DNA of 64,000 bases from contig MESQ01000091.1 of NCBI GenBank assembly GCA_001771065.1, forward strand, positions 1 through 64,000, in the 5' to 3' direction. Shown here one piece after another: positions 25,971-34,897 of the stretch. How positions within the stretch are numbered: the stretch's first letter is position 1; the number at the start of each line of letters is the position of its first letter. The notes beneath the pieces were generated by a model. That model was not told where the DNA came from. It saw only the letters and a list, made by a program, of their open reading frames with translations, and made no database searches. The position numbers were made by a program, and so were the translations under genes. The DNA comes from Burkholderiales bacterium RIFOXYD12_FULL_59_19. GTDB lineage: Bacteria > Pseudomonadota > Gammaproteobacteria > Burkholderiales > Burkholderiaceae_C.

Positions 25971-27145
25971 GGAGCAACAGAACCAAGACCGGAACTGCTG
26001 GGGATGTTGATCACACGCTGTTCCAGCGATTCGGCCACTGGCAAGGGCGCTTTCGGCGCGTTGGCATACATGGGCAGTCGGTTCATCAGCGCCCAGATCG
26101 GGCGCGTCATCAGGCCAGCATCGTTGGTGGCGGCCAGCACGGCATCGCGTTGGTCGGCGTGTGACTCATCGAGCAGCAATGTCTGCAACCAATAGTTACT
26201 GCGGCAACCTGCGGGCTCGGCGACAAGATGTACACCATGTACCTCTGCAAAAGCCGCCTGATATTGCTCAAACAGGCGCCGCTTATTTCGCAAAAAATCT
26301 GGCAACTGCTCAAGCTGAGCGCAACCCAACGCGGCATTCAGGTTGGGCAACCGGTAGTTGTAGCCCACCTCGTCATGCACAAAGTGCCAGCGATGTGGCA
26401 GTTTGGCCGTTGTGGTGATGTGTTTGGCCCGCTTGCCCAGTTCAATGTCATTGGTGAGGATGGCACCACCGCCACCAGTGGTAATGGTCTTGTTGCCGTT
26501 GAAGCTAAGGGTACCCATGAGGCCAAAGGTACCGGTGTGACGACCTGCTACGGTGCTGCCCAGTGATTCAGCAGCATCTTCAATCAAATGCAGATGGAAG
26601 TCATAGGCTATGGCCAACAATGCGTCAATGTCAACGGGATGCCCAAAGGTATGCATGGGCACCATGGCACGAATGACACAACCGGTGCCGCGGTTGATGC
26701 ATTGGCCGCTGCGCATTTCAGTGGTGCCTGACAGGTAATCACGAAGGGCGACCGCATCCATTCCGAGCGACCGGTCTTCGCTGTCCACAAAATGCGGTGT
26801 GGCTTGGCAATAGGCCACCGCGTTGGCGGTGGCGATGAAGGTGAGCGCCGGCAACAACACTTCGTCGCCAGACTTCACGCCCGCCAAAAGTAAGGACACA
26901 TGCAGTGCGGCAGTGCCATTGACCACTGCTACCGCTCGTCTGGCACCGGTAAAGTTTGCCAAATCATCCTCAAAACGATCAACAAATTTGCCTACCGAGG
27001 ACACAAAGGTTGAATCAAGACACTCCTTCAGATAGGTCCATTCGTTGCCATTAAAACGGGGCTCGTGCAAGGCAAGTGGCGCGTCACCAACTACAGATTT
27101 AATAGCGAGAACAATATCTTGTGGCAGATTGCTTGGCATATCCAT
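25967..27145 (-). CDS. legC: PLP aminotransferase (LegC)
   Basis: DegT/DnrJ/EryC1-family aminotransferase, 392 residues. The PLP lysine lies in SFNGNKTITTGGGGAIL (about 220) with DAAESLGS upstream; NGTAALHVSLLLAGVKSGDEVLLPALTFIATANAV binds the cofactor phosphate. The long N-terminus before the conserved region (HEPRFNGNEWTYLKECLDSTFVSSVG) is typical of LegC rather than PseC. It aminates the 4-keto sugar made by LegB. It overlaps the acetyltransferase gene by four bases. Confidence 0.92.
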   Translation of the reverse strand: MDMPSNLPQDIVLAIKSVVGDAPLALHEPRFNGNEWTYLKECLDSTFVSSVGKFVDRFEDDLANFTGARRAVAVVNGTAALHVSLLLAGVKSGDEVLLPALTFIATANAVAYCQATPHFVDSEDRSLGMDAVALRDYLSGTTEMRSGQCINRGTGCVIRAMVPMHTFGHPVDIDALLAIAYDFHLHLIEDAAESLGSTVAGRHTGTFGLMGTLSFNGNKTITTGGGGAILTNDIELGKRAKHITTTAKLPHRWHFVHDEVGYNYRLPNLNAALGCAQLEQLPDFLRNKRRLFEQYQAAFAEVHGVHLVAEPAGCRSNYWLQTLLLDESHADQRDAVLAATNDAGLMTRPIWALMNRLPMYANAPKAPLPVAESLEQRVINIPSSSGLGSVAP

Positions 27146-27150
27146 GGAGC

Positions 27151-28152
27151 CTAGATGTTGTAGATGTCAGCTTTATAGGCGGACAAGTTTGCGGGTTCAC
27201 GGAACCACGTAACGGTTTCTGTCAAACCGCGCAAAAATCCTTCACGACTGCCATATTGGGGTTGCCAGCCCAGCAGTTCTCGCGCTTTGGTGTTGGATGA
27301 CCATAGTCGTTCCACTTCACTTTTTTCCGGGCGCAAACGCTGTTCGTCCGTAATAATTTCTATGGATGTTCCCATTGTTTCAGCGATGGCGTGGGCAGTG
27401 TCACCAATTGAAATTTCGAAATTGCTGCCAAGGTTGATGACCTCGCCAACACCACGGTCTGACTCCAGTGCCGCGATAAAACCTGCAACTGTATCGGCCA
27501 CATAGTTGAAATCGCGTGTGGGTGACACGGCGCCGAGTTTGATCTGCCGTTGACCATGGGCAATCTGAGTGATGATGGTTGGAATCACGGCGCGAGCAGA
27601 CTGGCGCGGGCCGTAGGTGTTAAAGGGCCTCAGTAGCGTAACTGGCGTACCAAACGATGAATAAAACGACATCGCAATTTGATCTGCACCAATTTTGCTC
27701 GCCGAATAGGGCGATTGGCCTTGCAGCGGATGATCTTCGGTTATTGGTACGAAACGAGCCGTGCCGTACACCTCGCTCGTCGATGTCTGCACCACCTTGC
27801 GCACGCCAAGATCGCGCGCAGCCTGCACAATGTTCAGCGTGCCCTTGATATTGGTGTCGATATAAGTATCGGGCGAGTGGTAGGAATAAGGGATGGCAAT
27901 CAAGGCAGCGAGGTGCAGCACAGCATCACAGTCTTTCATGGCAGTGCGCACACCGTTTGGGTCTCGCACGTCACCAGTGAAAACATCGAAATGACCCTTC
28001 ACGTCTGCGCCGCAGCGGTCCAGCCAACCCCAAGAATTAAACGAGTTGTAAAGCACGAATGCGCGAACATCGTAGCCAGCACGTACCAGTGCCTCTGTCA
28101 GATGCGAACCAATAAAGCCGTCAGAGCCGGTAACTAGAATTTTCTTTTTCAC
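27151..28152 (-). CDS. legB: nucleotide-sugar 4,6-dehydratase (LegB)
   Basis: Extended SDR, 333 residues: ILVTGSDGFIGSHLTEAL (NAD loop), LAALIAIPYSYHSPDTYIDTNIKGTLN, TSTSEVYGTARFVPITE and YSASKIGADQIA with the Tyr-x-x-x-Lys pair. LegB in Campylobacter acts on GDP-GlcNAc and opens the legionaminic pathway. The start is a GTG at 28152 preceded by GAAAGAG at good spacing; a longer frame from 28212 is less likely. It is the first gene of the long leg run. Confidence 0.92.
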   Translation of the reverse strand: MKKKILVTGSDGFIGSHLTEALVRAGYDVRAFVLYNSFNSWGWLDRCGADVKGHFDVFTGDVRDPNGVRTAMKDCDAVLHLAALIAIPYSYHSPDTYIDTNIKGTLNIVQAARDLGVRKVVQTSTSEVYGTARFVPITEDHPLQGQSPYSASKIGADQIAMSFYSSFGTPVTLLRPFNTYGPRQSARAVIPTIITQIAHGQRQIKLGAVSPTRDFNYVADTVAGFIAALESDRGVGEVINLGSNFEISIGDTAHAIAETMGTSIEIITDEQRLRPEKSEVERLWSSNTKARELLGWQPQYGSREGFLRGLTETVTWFREPANLSAYKADIYNI

Positions 28153-28484
28153 TATGACTCTTTCAAAAAACACTCCCGAATTGGTGGGCAAACAATCTAT
28201 CAAAACAACCACTCAAGTATTTGCAATTAGTTGCGCATACAAAATTGAGCGCCAATTCTCACGATCAATAACCGCATCGATCAAGTCAATTTTGCTGCGC
28301 GTAGGTATGCCTAGTCCGGATATTCTTATTTCCAAATATTGGTACTGCGGCCTGACTGGTAACGTCAAATTTGACATAGGTGCGGGTGATGATATTTGGC
28401 CCGGCTTGAAGCATAGGTCGATACAACATATTGAATTTACTATACTTTTAATAGCTACTTACAAATATTTCTAAAACTAGAGGT
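28153..28484. other. 332-base AT-rich gap between wzz and legB
   Basis: No supported gene. A 106-codon plus-strand frame (28154-28474) shows no family pattern and runs against every neighbour. The AT-richness and position make it a likely place for the promoter of the leg genes or an H-NS binding region, but no clear -35/-10 pair was identified by eye. Confidence 0.4.
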
Positions 28485-29363
28485 CTATTTCATAACCATT
28501 TCATTACGTCCAAAGGCGTCCCGCAAGCGCGCCAGCTTTGATGCTGCATCAGGGTCTTGTTTTGTTTTGAGCCAAACTTGGCGCACGAACACAAAAAACA
28601 ACAAGGCAAAGCCAGTGCCCATAGCAGCCATCACGGCAATTAGACTTTTCTTTGGTGCTACTGGCTCTGTGGGTAACGTGGGCGGCTGCTTAACCACATC
28701 TCGTGACAAGCCTTGCAAGGCGCGTGGAATGCTAATCACCTCATTGAGATATCGGGCCTGCAACTCTCCCACAGCAACCAGACCTGTTCCAGCCTCGCCA
28801 CGAGTTAAGGGTCTTCCAAGGCTAACTGCGCCTTCTACGCTGAGCTTTTCCAGAAGAGTCGACACAGATGCGAGAGTGTTGGTGGCGTAGCTCAAGCGCT
28901 TTTCAAGGTCTGCACGGTCCTGGGGACCGGGCACGGTGCTTTTAAGCCAGACATCAATCACAGCATTGGCCAAATCTTGGGCATGTTTGGGGTCATTCGC
29001 GGTGACATGAAGACGCAGCAAGCCGTCTTTAGCCAAGGTCGCCTTTATTCTTTCAGCCAATTCAATACGGGCGTTTTGAATGGGCATATCTTTGAACAAG
29101 TCGCTGCTGGAAATCACTGGGTCTAAAACCAATGGCGACGTCATCATGGACGCCCCTTGGGCGGCGCTGGGCGAGTTGGGCGAGTTGGGCGGCGGAATCA
29201 ACAGGATGGCCTGGCTGACAAAACTTTGCGGCAGCACAAACCCGACGCCAAAAGCCAACAATCCGACCACCAACGGCCCAAGCAACAGCAGCTTGAGACT
29301 TTCCGCAACCACCAACAACAAATCGAGCAGGCCAACCCCTGCTTCTTGTACTTTAACTTCCAC
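28485..29363 (-). CDS. wzz: Wzz-type polysaccharide chain-length regulator
   Basis: 292 residues with two membrane segments: residues about 20-47 and about 240-262, the second preceded by the proline-rich PPTLPTEPVAPKKS typical of polysaccharide co-polymerases. The periplasmic middle is helical and rich in DLANAVIDVWL-like repeats. It sets modal chain length together with Wzy. GTG start at 29363 with AGGAG seven bases upstream. No tyrosine-kinase domain is fused, so it is the plain Wzz class. It is the first gene of the minus-strand polysaccharide locus. Confidence 0.85.
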   Translation of the reverse strand: MEVKVQEAGVGLLDLLLVVAESLKLLLLGPLVVGLLAFGVGFVLPQSFVSQAILLIPPPNSPNSPSAAQGASMMTSPLVLDPVISSSDLFKDMPIQNARIELAERIKATLAKDGLLRLHVTANDPKHAQDLANAVIDVWLKSTVPGPQDRADLEKRLSYATNTLASVSTLLEKLSVEGAVSLGRPLTRGEAGTGLVAVGELQARYLNEVISIPRALQGLSRDVVKQPPTLPTEPVAPKKSLIAVMAAMGTGFALLFFVFVRQVWLKTKQDPDAASKLARLRDAFGRNEMVMK

Positions 29364-29479
29364 TTTTTACTCCTGAATAGCCTGCCATTCTAGCCAAAAG
29401 GGGTTTTGCCTAAAGCCCCTACAGGTACAGGGTCGGGAGCGGCCCGATGGATTGCCGCCCTTTTCCCGCCATGACCGCT

Positions 29480-30294
29480 CTAAAAATGGATTCCCCGCAT
29501 CATCTGCTGCATTGCCACCGCCTCGGCTGACAGCTTGGGCTTGTCACCTTTAGGACCCTTGGCAGCAGACGAATCCGGGAACATCCTGAAGCTGGTGTTC
29601 ATAGCGATTTGTGCCACGCGGGGCAGTGCAGCGTGCAAAATTTGGCCGGTTAGCCCTAAGCGTGTGGCGATGTGCACCGGTTTGAAGATGCAGGCCTGGG
29701 CGATCATGTCGGCGGCTTCCTCCGGGCTCAGGGTCGGCACGTTGTTGTACAGGCCGGTGGGGGCAATCATGGGGGTGCGCACCAGCAGCATGTTGATGGT
29801 GGTGAAGGTCACGCCCTGGTCGGCAAACTCACTGCTGGCACAGCGCGTCCAGGCATCCAATGCCGCCTTGCTGGCCACATAGGCGCTGAAGCGCGGCGCA
29901 TTGGTCAGATCAACCAGAATCGCCGGTCACGATAAACCGGAATGACCGGTCACGATCGACCGGAATACCCAGGTCAGCACACCAATGCTGCTGATGTTGA
30001 CCACATGGCCTTTGTGCACTTGGCCACCATGCCTGGCAAAAAACCGGTGGTCACGCGCAGGCTGCCAAAGTAGTTAAGCTGCATGGTGCGCTCGTAGTCG
30101 TGAAAGCGGTTGTAGCTGGACTCGATGGCGCGGCGGATGGAACGACCCGCGTTGTTGACAAAAAATTCAACACCGCCATGGTCCTGGTTGACTTGGGCCA
30201 CAAAACTGGCGCAGGCCTCGTCAAGTTTGTCCTGATCACGCCCACAAATCAGTGGTAACGGCACAGGCAAACTTGTGCGCCGCAGCCAGACCAA
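29480..30294 (-). pseudogene. broken second copy of the 3' end of the fatty acyl-CoA reductase gene
   Basis: This stretch repeats, in the same orientation and with only scattered differences, the C-terminal SDR half of the intact gene at 32017-34002. Three lesions are visible: a 69-base insertion near 29903-29977, a few extra bases near 30018 that change frame, and an internal deletion near 30200 between two GGCGCA-like repeats, removing roughly 70 bases. Homology fades near 30290, just before the hipA stop. The N-terminal reductase domain is absent, so no functional product is expected. Confidence 0.9.
29903..29977. mobile_element. remnant resembling the end of an IS21-like element, with target duplication
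   Basis: Compared with the intact reductase copy, 69 extra bases are present, bounded by the direct repeat GGTCAG (29903-29908 and 29972-29977). The inserted part holds two tandem copies of a motif reading CCGGTCACGAT then ACCGGAAT. Multiple short repeats of this sort at a terminus are typical of IS21-family ends. No transposase remains. Family assignment is from memory of such ends and is tentative. Confidence 0.5.
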
Positions 30295-30311
30295 TAAGTG
30301 CGGGCTTGTGG

Positions 30312-31598
30312 CTAGGAAAGGTACTTGGCTACTTCCGACAATCCAATGTCAAGGGGCCGCCTGAAGGCCGATGCCACCAGGTTGCATTGCGCCAGCGGCA
30401 CTCCCAACGCCTCAAAGCTGGTGCGCCATTCCCTCACCCGACGCGCCACCCCGTCGATAAGCTTTGCCGCATCTGGCTTAAGAAGCCCAAACGCGCCATT
30501 GGCGTCCAGGAGATTTGACAAGGTGGCATGCCTGCCCTGTGGCCCCAAGGACAGGTGTAAAAAGCGTTCATGGGCCAACTGCGGGTGCGGCACCACGTCG
30601 TAGAGCGGGCTCAATCGCCACGCCCTGCCATGCGGGTCCCAAACAAAGGCATGGTTGCGCAAATGGTCGTCGTCGTTCGACACGAGAATATTGAAGGCAA
30701 TCCGCGTATATAACTCGGTGCGATCCTGTTGCACATTTCCATCCACCCCATAGACAGAAATAGCATGCGCAATCTCCGCGTAACCGGATGCCAAAGATTC
30801 TTGCTCTAGCTTGGCCAACATGGTCAGTGCGCTCACGCAGTGCTTGCGAGCAAACGCGCCACCTTTGAGGCCAACCCGGTCAAAGCGCTCAATCAGCATC
30901 ACGTTGCGTCCATCAGGCAAAGTTACGAGGTCAGTCTCTGGTACGTCTAGCCCACATTGCCGAGCAAGCTCCAGACAGGCTCGCTCAACCACAGGCACAT
31001 CGAAGCCATCACCCTTGGACGGAAATTTGGCCAGAAACTGCTTGCCTTTGTGCAACACGAGTGTCTTTGGTCTGGCACCACCGAGCGTTGCAACTTGAAA
31101 CAGCATTTGAAGCTGCGCAGGTACCGATAAGCCCAGTTGCACGCGATCAGCAGCCTCAAGGAGGTAGCTTAGTTCGGTGAGGGGAGGCAAAGCACCCACG
31201 TTTTCCCCAACATCACGATCAGCCCGAAAGTCAAGCGCGCCAAAGCGATGAGCACCGGCATGAAGCAGGTATTCAGACTCGGGGAGCGAGTTTGGTGGCA
31301 CTTGCAGCTTTGCCTCTATGACGCGTCGGCCCCAGAAGTCGGGCGCAGCATCACGCACCGCGCCGAACATGGGGGCACTCCTCTTCGGCTCATATCGCAG
31401 CAGGTCGCCTGGCAAACTCGACAATGGCAAGCTAACCGGGTCCACGGGCACGGCATCCGGCCTTTTAAGGTAGCGCGCGCCGTATCCAAAAGTGCTACCA
31501 ATGGGACGGAGACCGTCCTCAAGTAGCGTCAGTTCACCAGCCGGTACTGCCTGCAATGTATTGGGCAGGTAAGCAAAAACATAACCATTCCAAGTCAT
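30312..31598 (-). CDS. hipA: HipA-type serine/threonine kinase toxin
   Basis: 428 residues. HipA-family kinases phosphorylate a translation component (GltX in E. coli) and slow growth. Visible parts: HipA N-terminal domain (about 1-100), Gly-rich loop VATLGGARPKTLV, the catalytic segment FNILVSNDDDHLRNHAF (Asn-x-Asp-x-x-His-x-x-Asn type) and LSPLYDVVP as the metal-binding Asp. All key residues look intact. The ATG at 31598, 10 bases after the hipB stop, is preferred to upstream in-frame starts inside hipB. It may function as a stabilising or defence module between the two reductase copies. Confidence 0.88.
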   Translation of the reverse strand: MTWNGYVFAYLPNTLQAVPAGELTLLEDGLRPIGSTFGYGARYLKRPDAVPVDPVSLPLSSLPGDLLRYEPKRSAPMFGAVRDAAPDFWGRRVIEAKLQVPPNSLPESEYLLHAGAHRFGALDFRADRDVGENVGALPPLTELSYLLEAADRVQLGLSVPAQLQMLFQVATLGGARPKTLVLHKGKQFLAKFPSKGDGFDVPVVERACLELARQCGLDVPETDLVTLPDGRNVMLIERFDRVGLKGGAFARKHCVSALTMLAKLEQESLASGYAEIAHAISVYGVDGNVQQDRTELYTRIAFNILVSNDDDHLRNHAFVWDPHGRAWRLSPLYDVVPHPQLAHERFLHLSLGPQGRHATLSNLLDANGAFGLLKPDAAKLIDGVARRVREWRTSFEALGVPLAQCNLVASAFRRPLDIGLSEVAKYLS

Positions 31599-31608
31599 TG
31601 AGGCCTCA

Positions 31609-31950
31609 TTAGAAGTCGAATTTTTTGACCGCTTCGTCGCTGCCTCGTGCACGCTTTCGCAACTGGTCTTTGCGCAGTTGCTCACCCACAACATCACTTT
31701 TTTGATCATGCACCTGCGTCAGACGGTCCAAGAGTCCGGTGTGTTCCAGCGCAGACAGCCATGCGCCCATGGCTACCGATACCTCGCCCTTTTCGATCTT
31801 TAACCAGGTGAGCGCGCTCATTCTTGCCCGCTCGGCCATGGCCTCCTGGGTACTGTTGCGCGCAAGCCTTGCAGCCCGCACGGCTTGCCCCAACTGCTTT
31901 GCGTGGAGCAGCGCGTTAGGAGAAGCAAATTTGGGCTCAGGGCGACGCAT
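31609..31950 (-). CDS. hipB: HipB-type antitoxin/repressor
   Basis: 113 residues with a Cro/C1-type helix-turn-helix: LGQAVRAARLARNSTQEAMAERARMSALTWLKIEKGEVSVAMG (about 18-62). The tail after residue 85 is charged and likely disordered, fitting degradation by proteases. It precedes hipA as in classical hipBA operons, and would both neutralise HipA and repress the operon through the palindrome just upstream. Confidence 0.86.
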   Translation of the reverse strand: MRRPEPKFASPNALLHAKQLGQAVRAARLARNSTQEAMAERARMSALTWLKIEKGEVSVAMGAWLSALEHTGLLDRLTQVHDQKSDVVGEQLRKDQLRKRARGSDEAVKKFDF

Positions 31951-31963
31951 ATCTATAAATATA

Positions 31964-31990
31964 CCTTATGCGTTTTATATACGCAATAAG
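31964..31990. promoter_or_regulatory. probable hipBA operator
   Basis: TTATGCGT (31966-31973) and ACGCAATAA (31981-31989) form a near-perfect inverted repeat in a very AT-rich stretch 14 bases upstream of the hipB start. HipB-type proteins bind such palindromes overlapping their own promoter. Confidence 0.65.
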
Positions 31991-32016
31991 ATATTTAATT
32001 GAGGACCTGTGTCATC

Positions 32017-34002
32017 CTAAAAATGTATTCCCCGCATCATCTGCTGCATCGCCACCGCCTCGGCTGACAGCTTGGGCTTGTCAGCTTTGGCGCCCTTGGC
32101 GGCAGATGAATCCGGGAACATCCTGAAGCTGGTGTTCATGGCAATTTGCGCCACGCGCGGCAGCAGGGCGTGCAAGACTTGGCCGGTAATGCCCAAACGG
32201 GTGGCGATGCGCACCGGTTTGAAGATGCAGGCCTGCGCGATCATGTCGGCGGCTTCCTCCGGGCTCAGGGTCGGCACGTTGTTGTACAGGCCGGTGGGGG
32301 CAATCATGGGGGTGCGCACCAGCGGCATGTTGATGGTGGTGAAGGTCACGCCCTGGTCGGCAAACTCACTGCTGGCACAGCGCGTCCAGGCATCCAGTGC
32401 CGCCTTGCTGGCCACATAGGCGCTAAAGCGCGGCGCATTGGTCAGCACACCAATGCTGCTGATGTTGACCACATGGCCTTTGTGCTTGGCCACCATGCCT
32501 GGCAAAAAGCCGGTGGTCACGCGCAGGCTGCCAAAGTAGTTGAGCTGCATGGTGCGCTCGTAGTCGTGAAAGCGGTCGTAGCTGGACTCGATGGCGCGGC
32601 GGATGGAACGGCCCGCGTTGTTGATCAAAAAATCAACCCCACCATGGTCCTGCATGACCCGTGCCACAAAGCTGGCGCAAGGCTCGGACTCGGAAATGTC
32701 CACCGCATAGGCCACAAACTGGTAGCCGCGCGCCTTGGCCTGGGCGCAGGCCTCGTCGAGTTTGTCCTGATCACGCCCACAAATCAGGGTAATGGCACCC
32801 GCCTCGGCAAACTTGTGCGCGGCGGCCAAGCCAATGCCGGACGAGCCACCCGTGATCAGCACCACTTTGCCGCCCACGGTACCGCGCAGACTGCGGTCGA
32901 TGTGCAGCTCGGGGTCAAGGTGGCGCTCCCAGTAGTCCCACAGGCGCCAGGCGTAGTCGCGCAAATTCGGGCATTCAACGCCGGTGCCTTTCAGCGCAGC
33001 CAGCGTGTCGCGGCAGTCAAAACGTGTGGGGTAGTTGACAAAAGTGAGCATGTCCTCGGGTAGCCCCAGGTCTGTCATGATGGCCGCGCGCACGCGGCGC
33101 ACGGGCGCCAGCGCCAACAGTCCCTTGGTGATGCTGCGCGGAATAAAGCCCAACAGCGCGGCGTTGATGAACAGGTTCATCTTGGGGGCGTGGGCGGCCT
33201 TACTGAAAATATCCAGCACGTCACCCACCCGGTAACCCACCGGGTCCACCAGGTGAAAACAACGGCTGGCAATCTCTTTTTGATGACTGATGGTGGCCAG
33301 CGCAGCCACCACAAAATCCACCGGTACGATGTTGATGCGCCCACCCTCCAGGCCAATGGACGGCAACCAGGGCGGAAGCAGCTGGCGCATGCGCTGGATC
33401 AACTTGAAGAAGTAATACGGGCCGTCAATCTTGTCCATCTCGCCAGTCTGGCTATCCCCTACCACCATGGCCGGACGGTAGACCGACCAGGGCACCTTGC
33501 ATTCGGCGCGCACAATTTTTTCGCTTTCATGTTTGGTCATGAAATACGGGTGCTCGTAATTTTCGGCCTCGGCAAACATGTCTTCGCGAAACACACCTTC
33601 GTACAGGCCGGCCGCGGCGATGGAGCTCACATGGTGAAAGTGCCCGGCACCAATGGCGCGGGCCAGCTCGACGGTGTTGCGGGTGCCATCCACGTTGACC
33701 ACAATCTGGCTGGCTTCATCGGCGCCCAGGTCGTAAATAGCCGCCAGATGGTAAAAATGATCCACCTGCCCTTTGAGTTGCTTGATCACATCGACGGACA
33801 CACCCAGCTTTTTGCTGGTCAGGTCGCCGGTCACAGGAATGACGCGCGCGGCGCTGGCACCGCAAAACTCACGCAAGGCTTTGACTTTACCCTCGCTGCC
33901 CTGCCGAATCAGAAAATACACCACCGAGCCCTTGCGCTCCAGCAGCCTTTTAACCAGCCGTTTGCCGATGAACCCGGTGGCCCCCGTGACGAAATAACGC
34001 AT
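32017..34002 (-). CDS. two-domain fatty acyl-CoA reductase (alcohol-forming type)
   Basis: 661 residues with two SDR units. Residues 1-380 form an extended SDR (VTGATGFIGKRLVKRLL, LAAIYDLGADE, YFMTKHESEK as Tyr-x-x-x-Lys) like thioester reductase domains. Residues about 385-661 form a classical SDR (VLITGGSSGIGLAAAHKFAEAG, NNAGRSIRRAIE, YVASKAALDAW). This architecture and length match Marinobacter Maqu_2507-type reductases, which turn acyl-CoA into fatty alcohol, and mycobacterial AcrA1-like proteins. Start ATG at 34002 after GGGAGA. With a wax ester synthase nearby, fatty alcohol supply is the likely role. Confidence 0.82.
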   Translation of the reverse strand: MRYFVTGATGFIGKRLVKRLLERKGSVVYFLIRQGSEGKVKALREFCGASAARVIPVTGDLTSKKLGVSVDVIKQLKGQVDHFYHLAAIYDLGADEASQIVVNVDGTRNTVELARAIGAGHFHHVSSIAAAGLYEGVFREDMFAEAENYEHPYFMTKHESEKIVRAECKVPWSVYRPAMVVGDSQTGEMDKIDGPYYFFKLIQRMRQLLPPWLPSIGLEGGRINIVPVDFVVAALATISHQKEIASRCFHLVDPVGYRVGDVLDIFSKAAHAPKMNLFINAALLGFIPRSITKGLLALAPVRRVRAAIMTDLGLPEDMLTFVNYPTRFDCRDTLAALKGTGVECPNLRDYAWRLWDYWERHLDPELHIDRSLRGTVGGKVVLITGGSSGIGLAAAHKFAEAGAITLICGRDQDKLDEACAQAKARGYQFVAYAVDISESEPCASFVARVMQDHGGVDFLINNAGRSIRRAIESSYDRFHDYERTMQLNYFGSLRVTTGFLPGMVAKHKGHVVNISSIGVLTNAPRFSAYVASKAALDAWTRCASSEFADQGVTFTTINMPLVRTPMIAPTGLYNNVPTLSPEEAADMIAQACIFKPVRIATRLGITGQVLHALLPRVAQIAMNTSFRMFPDSSAAKGAKADKPKLSAEAVAMQQMMRGIHF

Positions 34003-34189
34003 GGATGTCTCCCAAAAGAATGGTGCTATTTTTGCCTGAATCGGGCGTGCCACACTTTATCGTAAACCCGTGCCCGCCGGTTTTAGGAAGCTGTCCCTAC
34101 ACATTGGCCATCATCTTCTTTAAAGTCCACCTTATGCACCGATGACCTTGGTGCAAAAATTTTTACCCTTTACCCAGCAGGAGTCCATC
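34003..34189. promoter_or_regulatory. divergent promoter region between reductase and phasin genes
   Basis: 187 bases between two divergent starts, the only non-coding stretch shared by both storage genes. Promoters for both must lie here or nearby, but no convincing -35/-10 pairs were resolved by eye. The plus-strand gene has AGGAG six bases before its ATG. Confidence 0.4.
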
Positions 34190-34870
34190 ATGGTTACCAA
34201 ACTCAAAAAAATCAGCACAGCCAAGCCAGCGGTCAAGCCAGAAGCCAAACCAGCAGCCAAGTCCAGCCGCAAATCAGCCACCAAAAAATCTGCCAAGTCT
34301 GCGACGCACAAGTCGTCCATTTTGTCGGATTCGGTCAAAGACTCGGCCCAGCAGATCTGGCAAGCTGGTCTGGGCGCTTTTAACAAGGCACAGGTCGAGG
34401 GCACCAAAGCGTTTGAGGCCCTGGTCAAGGAAGGCGTCAGTTTTCAGCGCAAAACCCAGTCTGCGGCCGAAGAAAAAATCAACGAAGCCACCCACAAAAT
34501 GACCAGCATGGCCACCGACATCACAAGCAAGGCCTCGGGCCAGTGGGACAAGTTGGAAAACATTTTTGAAGACCGTGTGGCCAAGGCGCTCAACAAGCTG
34601 GGCGTCCCCTCGGCCAAGGACATTGACGCGCTCATTACCCGCATTGACGCACTCAATGCCAGCGTACAAAAACTCAACCCAGCCAAAGCGACGGCCAAAA
34701 CAGCAGCCAAAACAACAGCCAAATCCGCTGCCAAAACCAAGCCGGCAGAGCCCGCCGTGGCACCAGCGAATGTGGTCAAACCGGTGGCCAAAAAAACCGC
34801 TGCACGCAAAACCCCGGCCGCTAAAAAAGTAGCACCCGAAGCACCAACGCCTCAGGTAAACCCTGAATAA
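34190..34870 (+). CDS. phasin (granule-associated protein), PhaF/PhaI type
   Basis: 226 residues. The central phasin domain (about 45-150: SDSVKDSAQQIWQAGLGAFNKAQVEGTKAFEALVKEG) is an amphipathic helix that coats storage granules. Both termini are lysine/alanine/proline-rich, with AAK/TAAKTTAK repeats resembling histone H1, as in PhaF, which also binds DNA and helps spread granules at division. ATG at 34190 after AGGAG. It is divergent from the acyl-CoA reductase and precedes the patatin gene, so it may coat wax/TAG droplets as well as PHA granules. Confidence 0.88.
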   Translation: MVTKLKKISTAKPAVKPEAKPAAKSSRKSATKKSAKSATHKSSILSDSVKDSAQQIWQAGLGAFNKAQVEGTKAFEALVKEGVSFQRKTQSAAEEKINEATHKMTSMATDITSKASGQWDKLENIFEDRVAKALNKLGVPSAKDIDALITRIDALNASVQKLNPAKATAKTAAKTTAKSAAKTKPAEPAVAPANVVKPVAKKTAARKTPAAKKVAPEAPTPQVNPE

Positions 34871-34897
34871 GCAAGAGCCTCAAGCGCCCTACACTGC

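Noticed and set aside
28154-28474. Possible plus-strand gene of 106 codons between wzz and legB
   Set aside because: No recognisable domain, opposite orientation to all neighbours, and AT-rich sequence where open frames are not informative.
29480-29878. A separate functional short-chain dehydrogenase gene
   Set aside because: It lacks the NAD-binding half and matches the end of the intact reductase gene almost base for base, with frameshifts and an insertion upstream.
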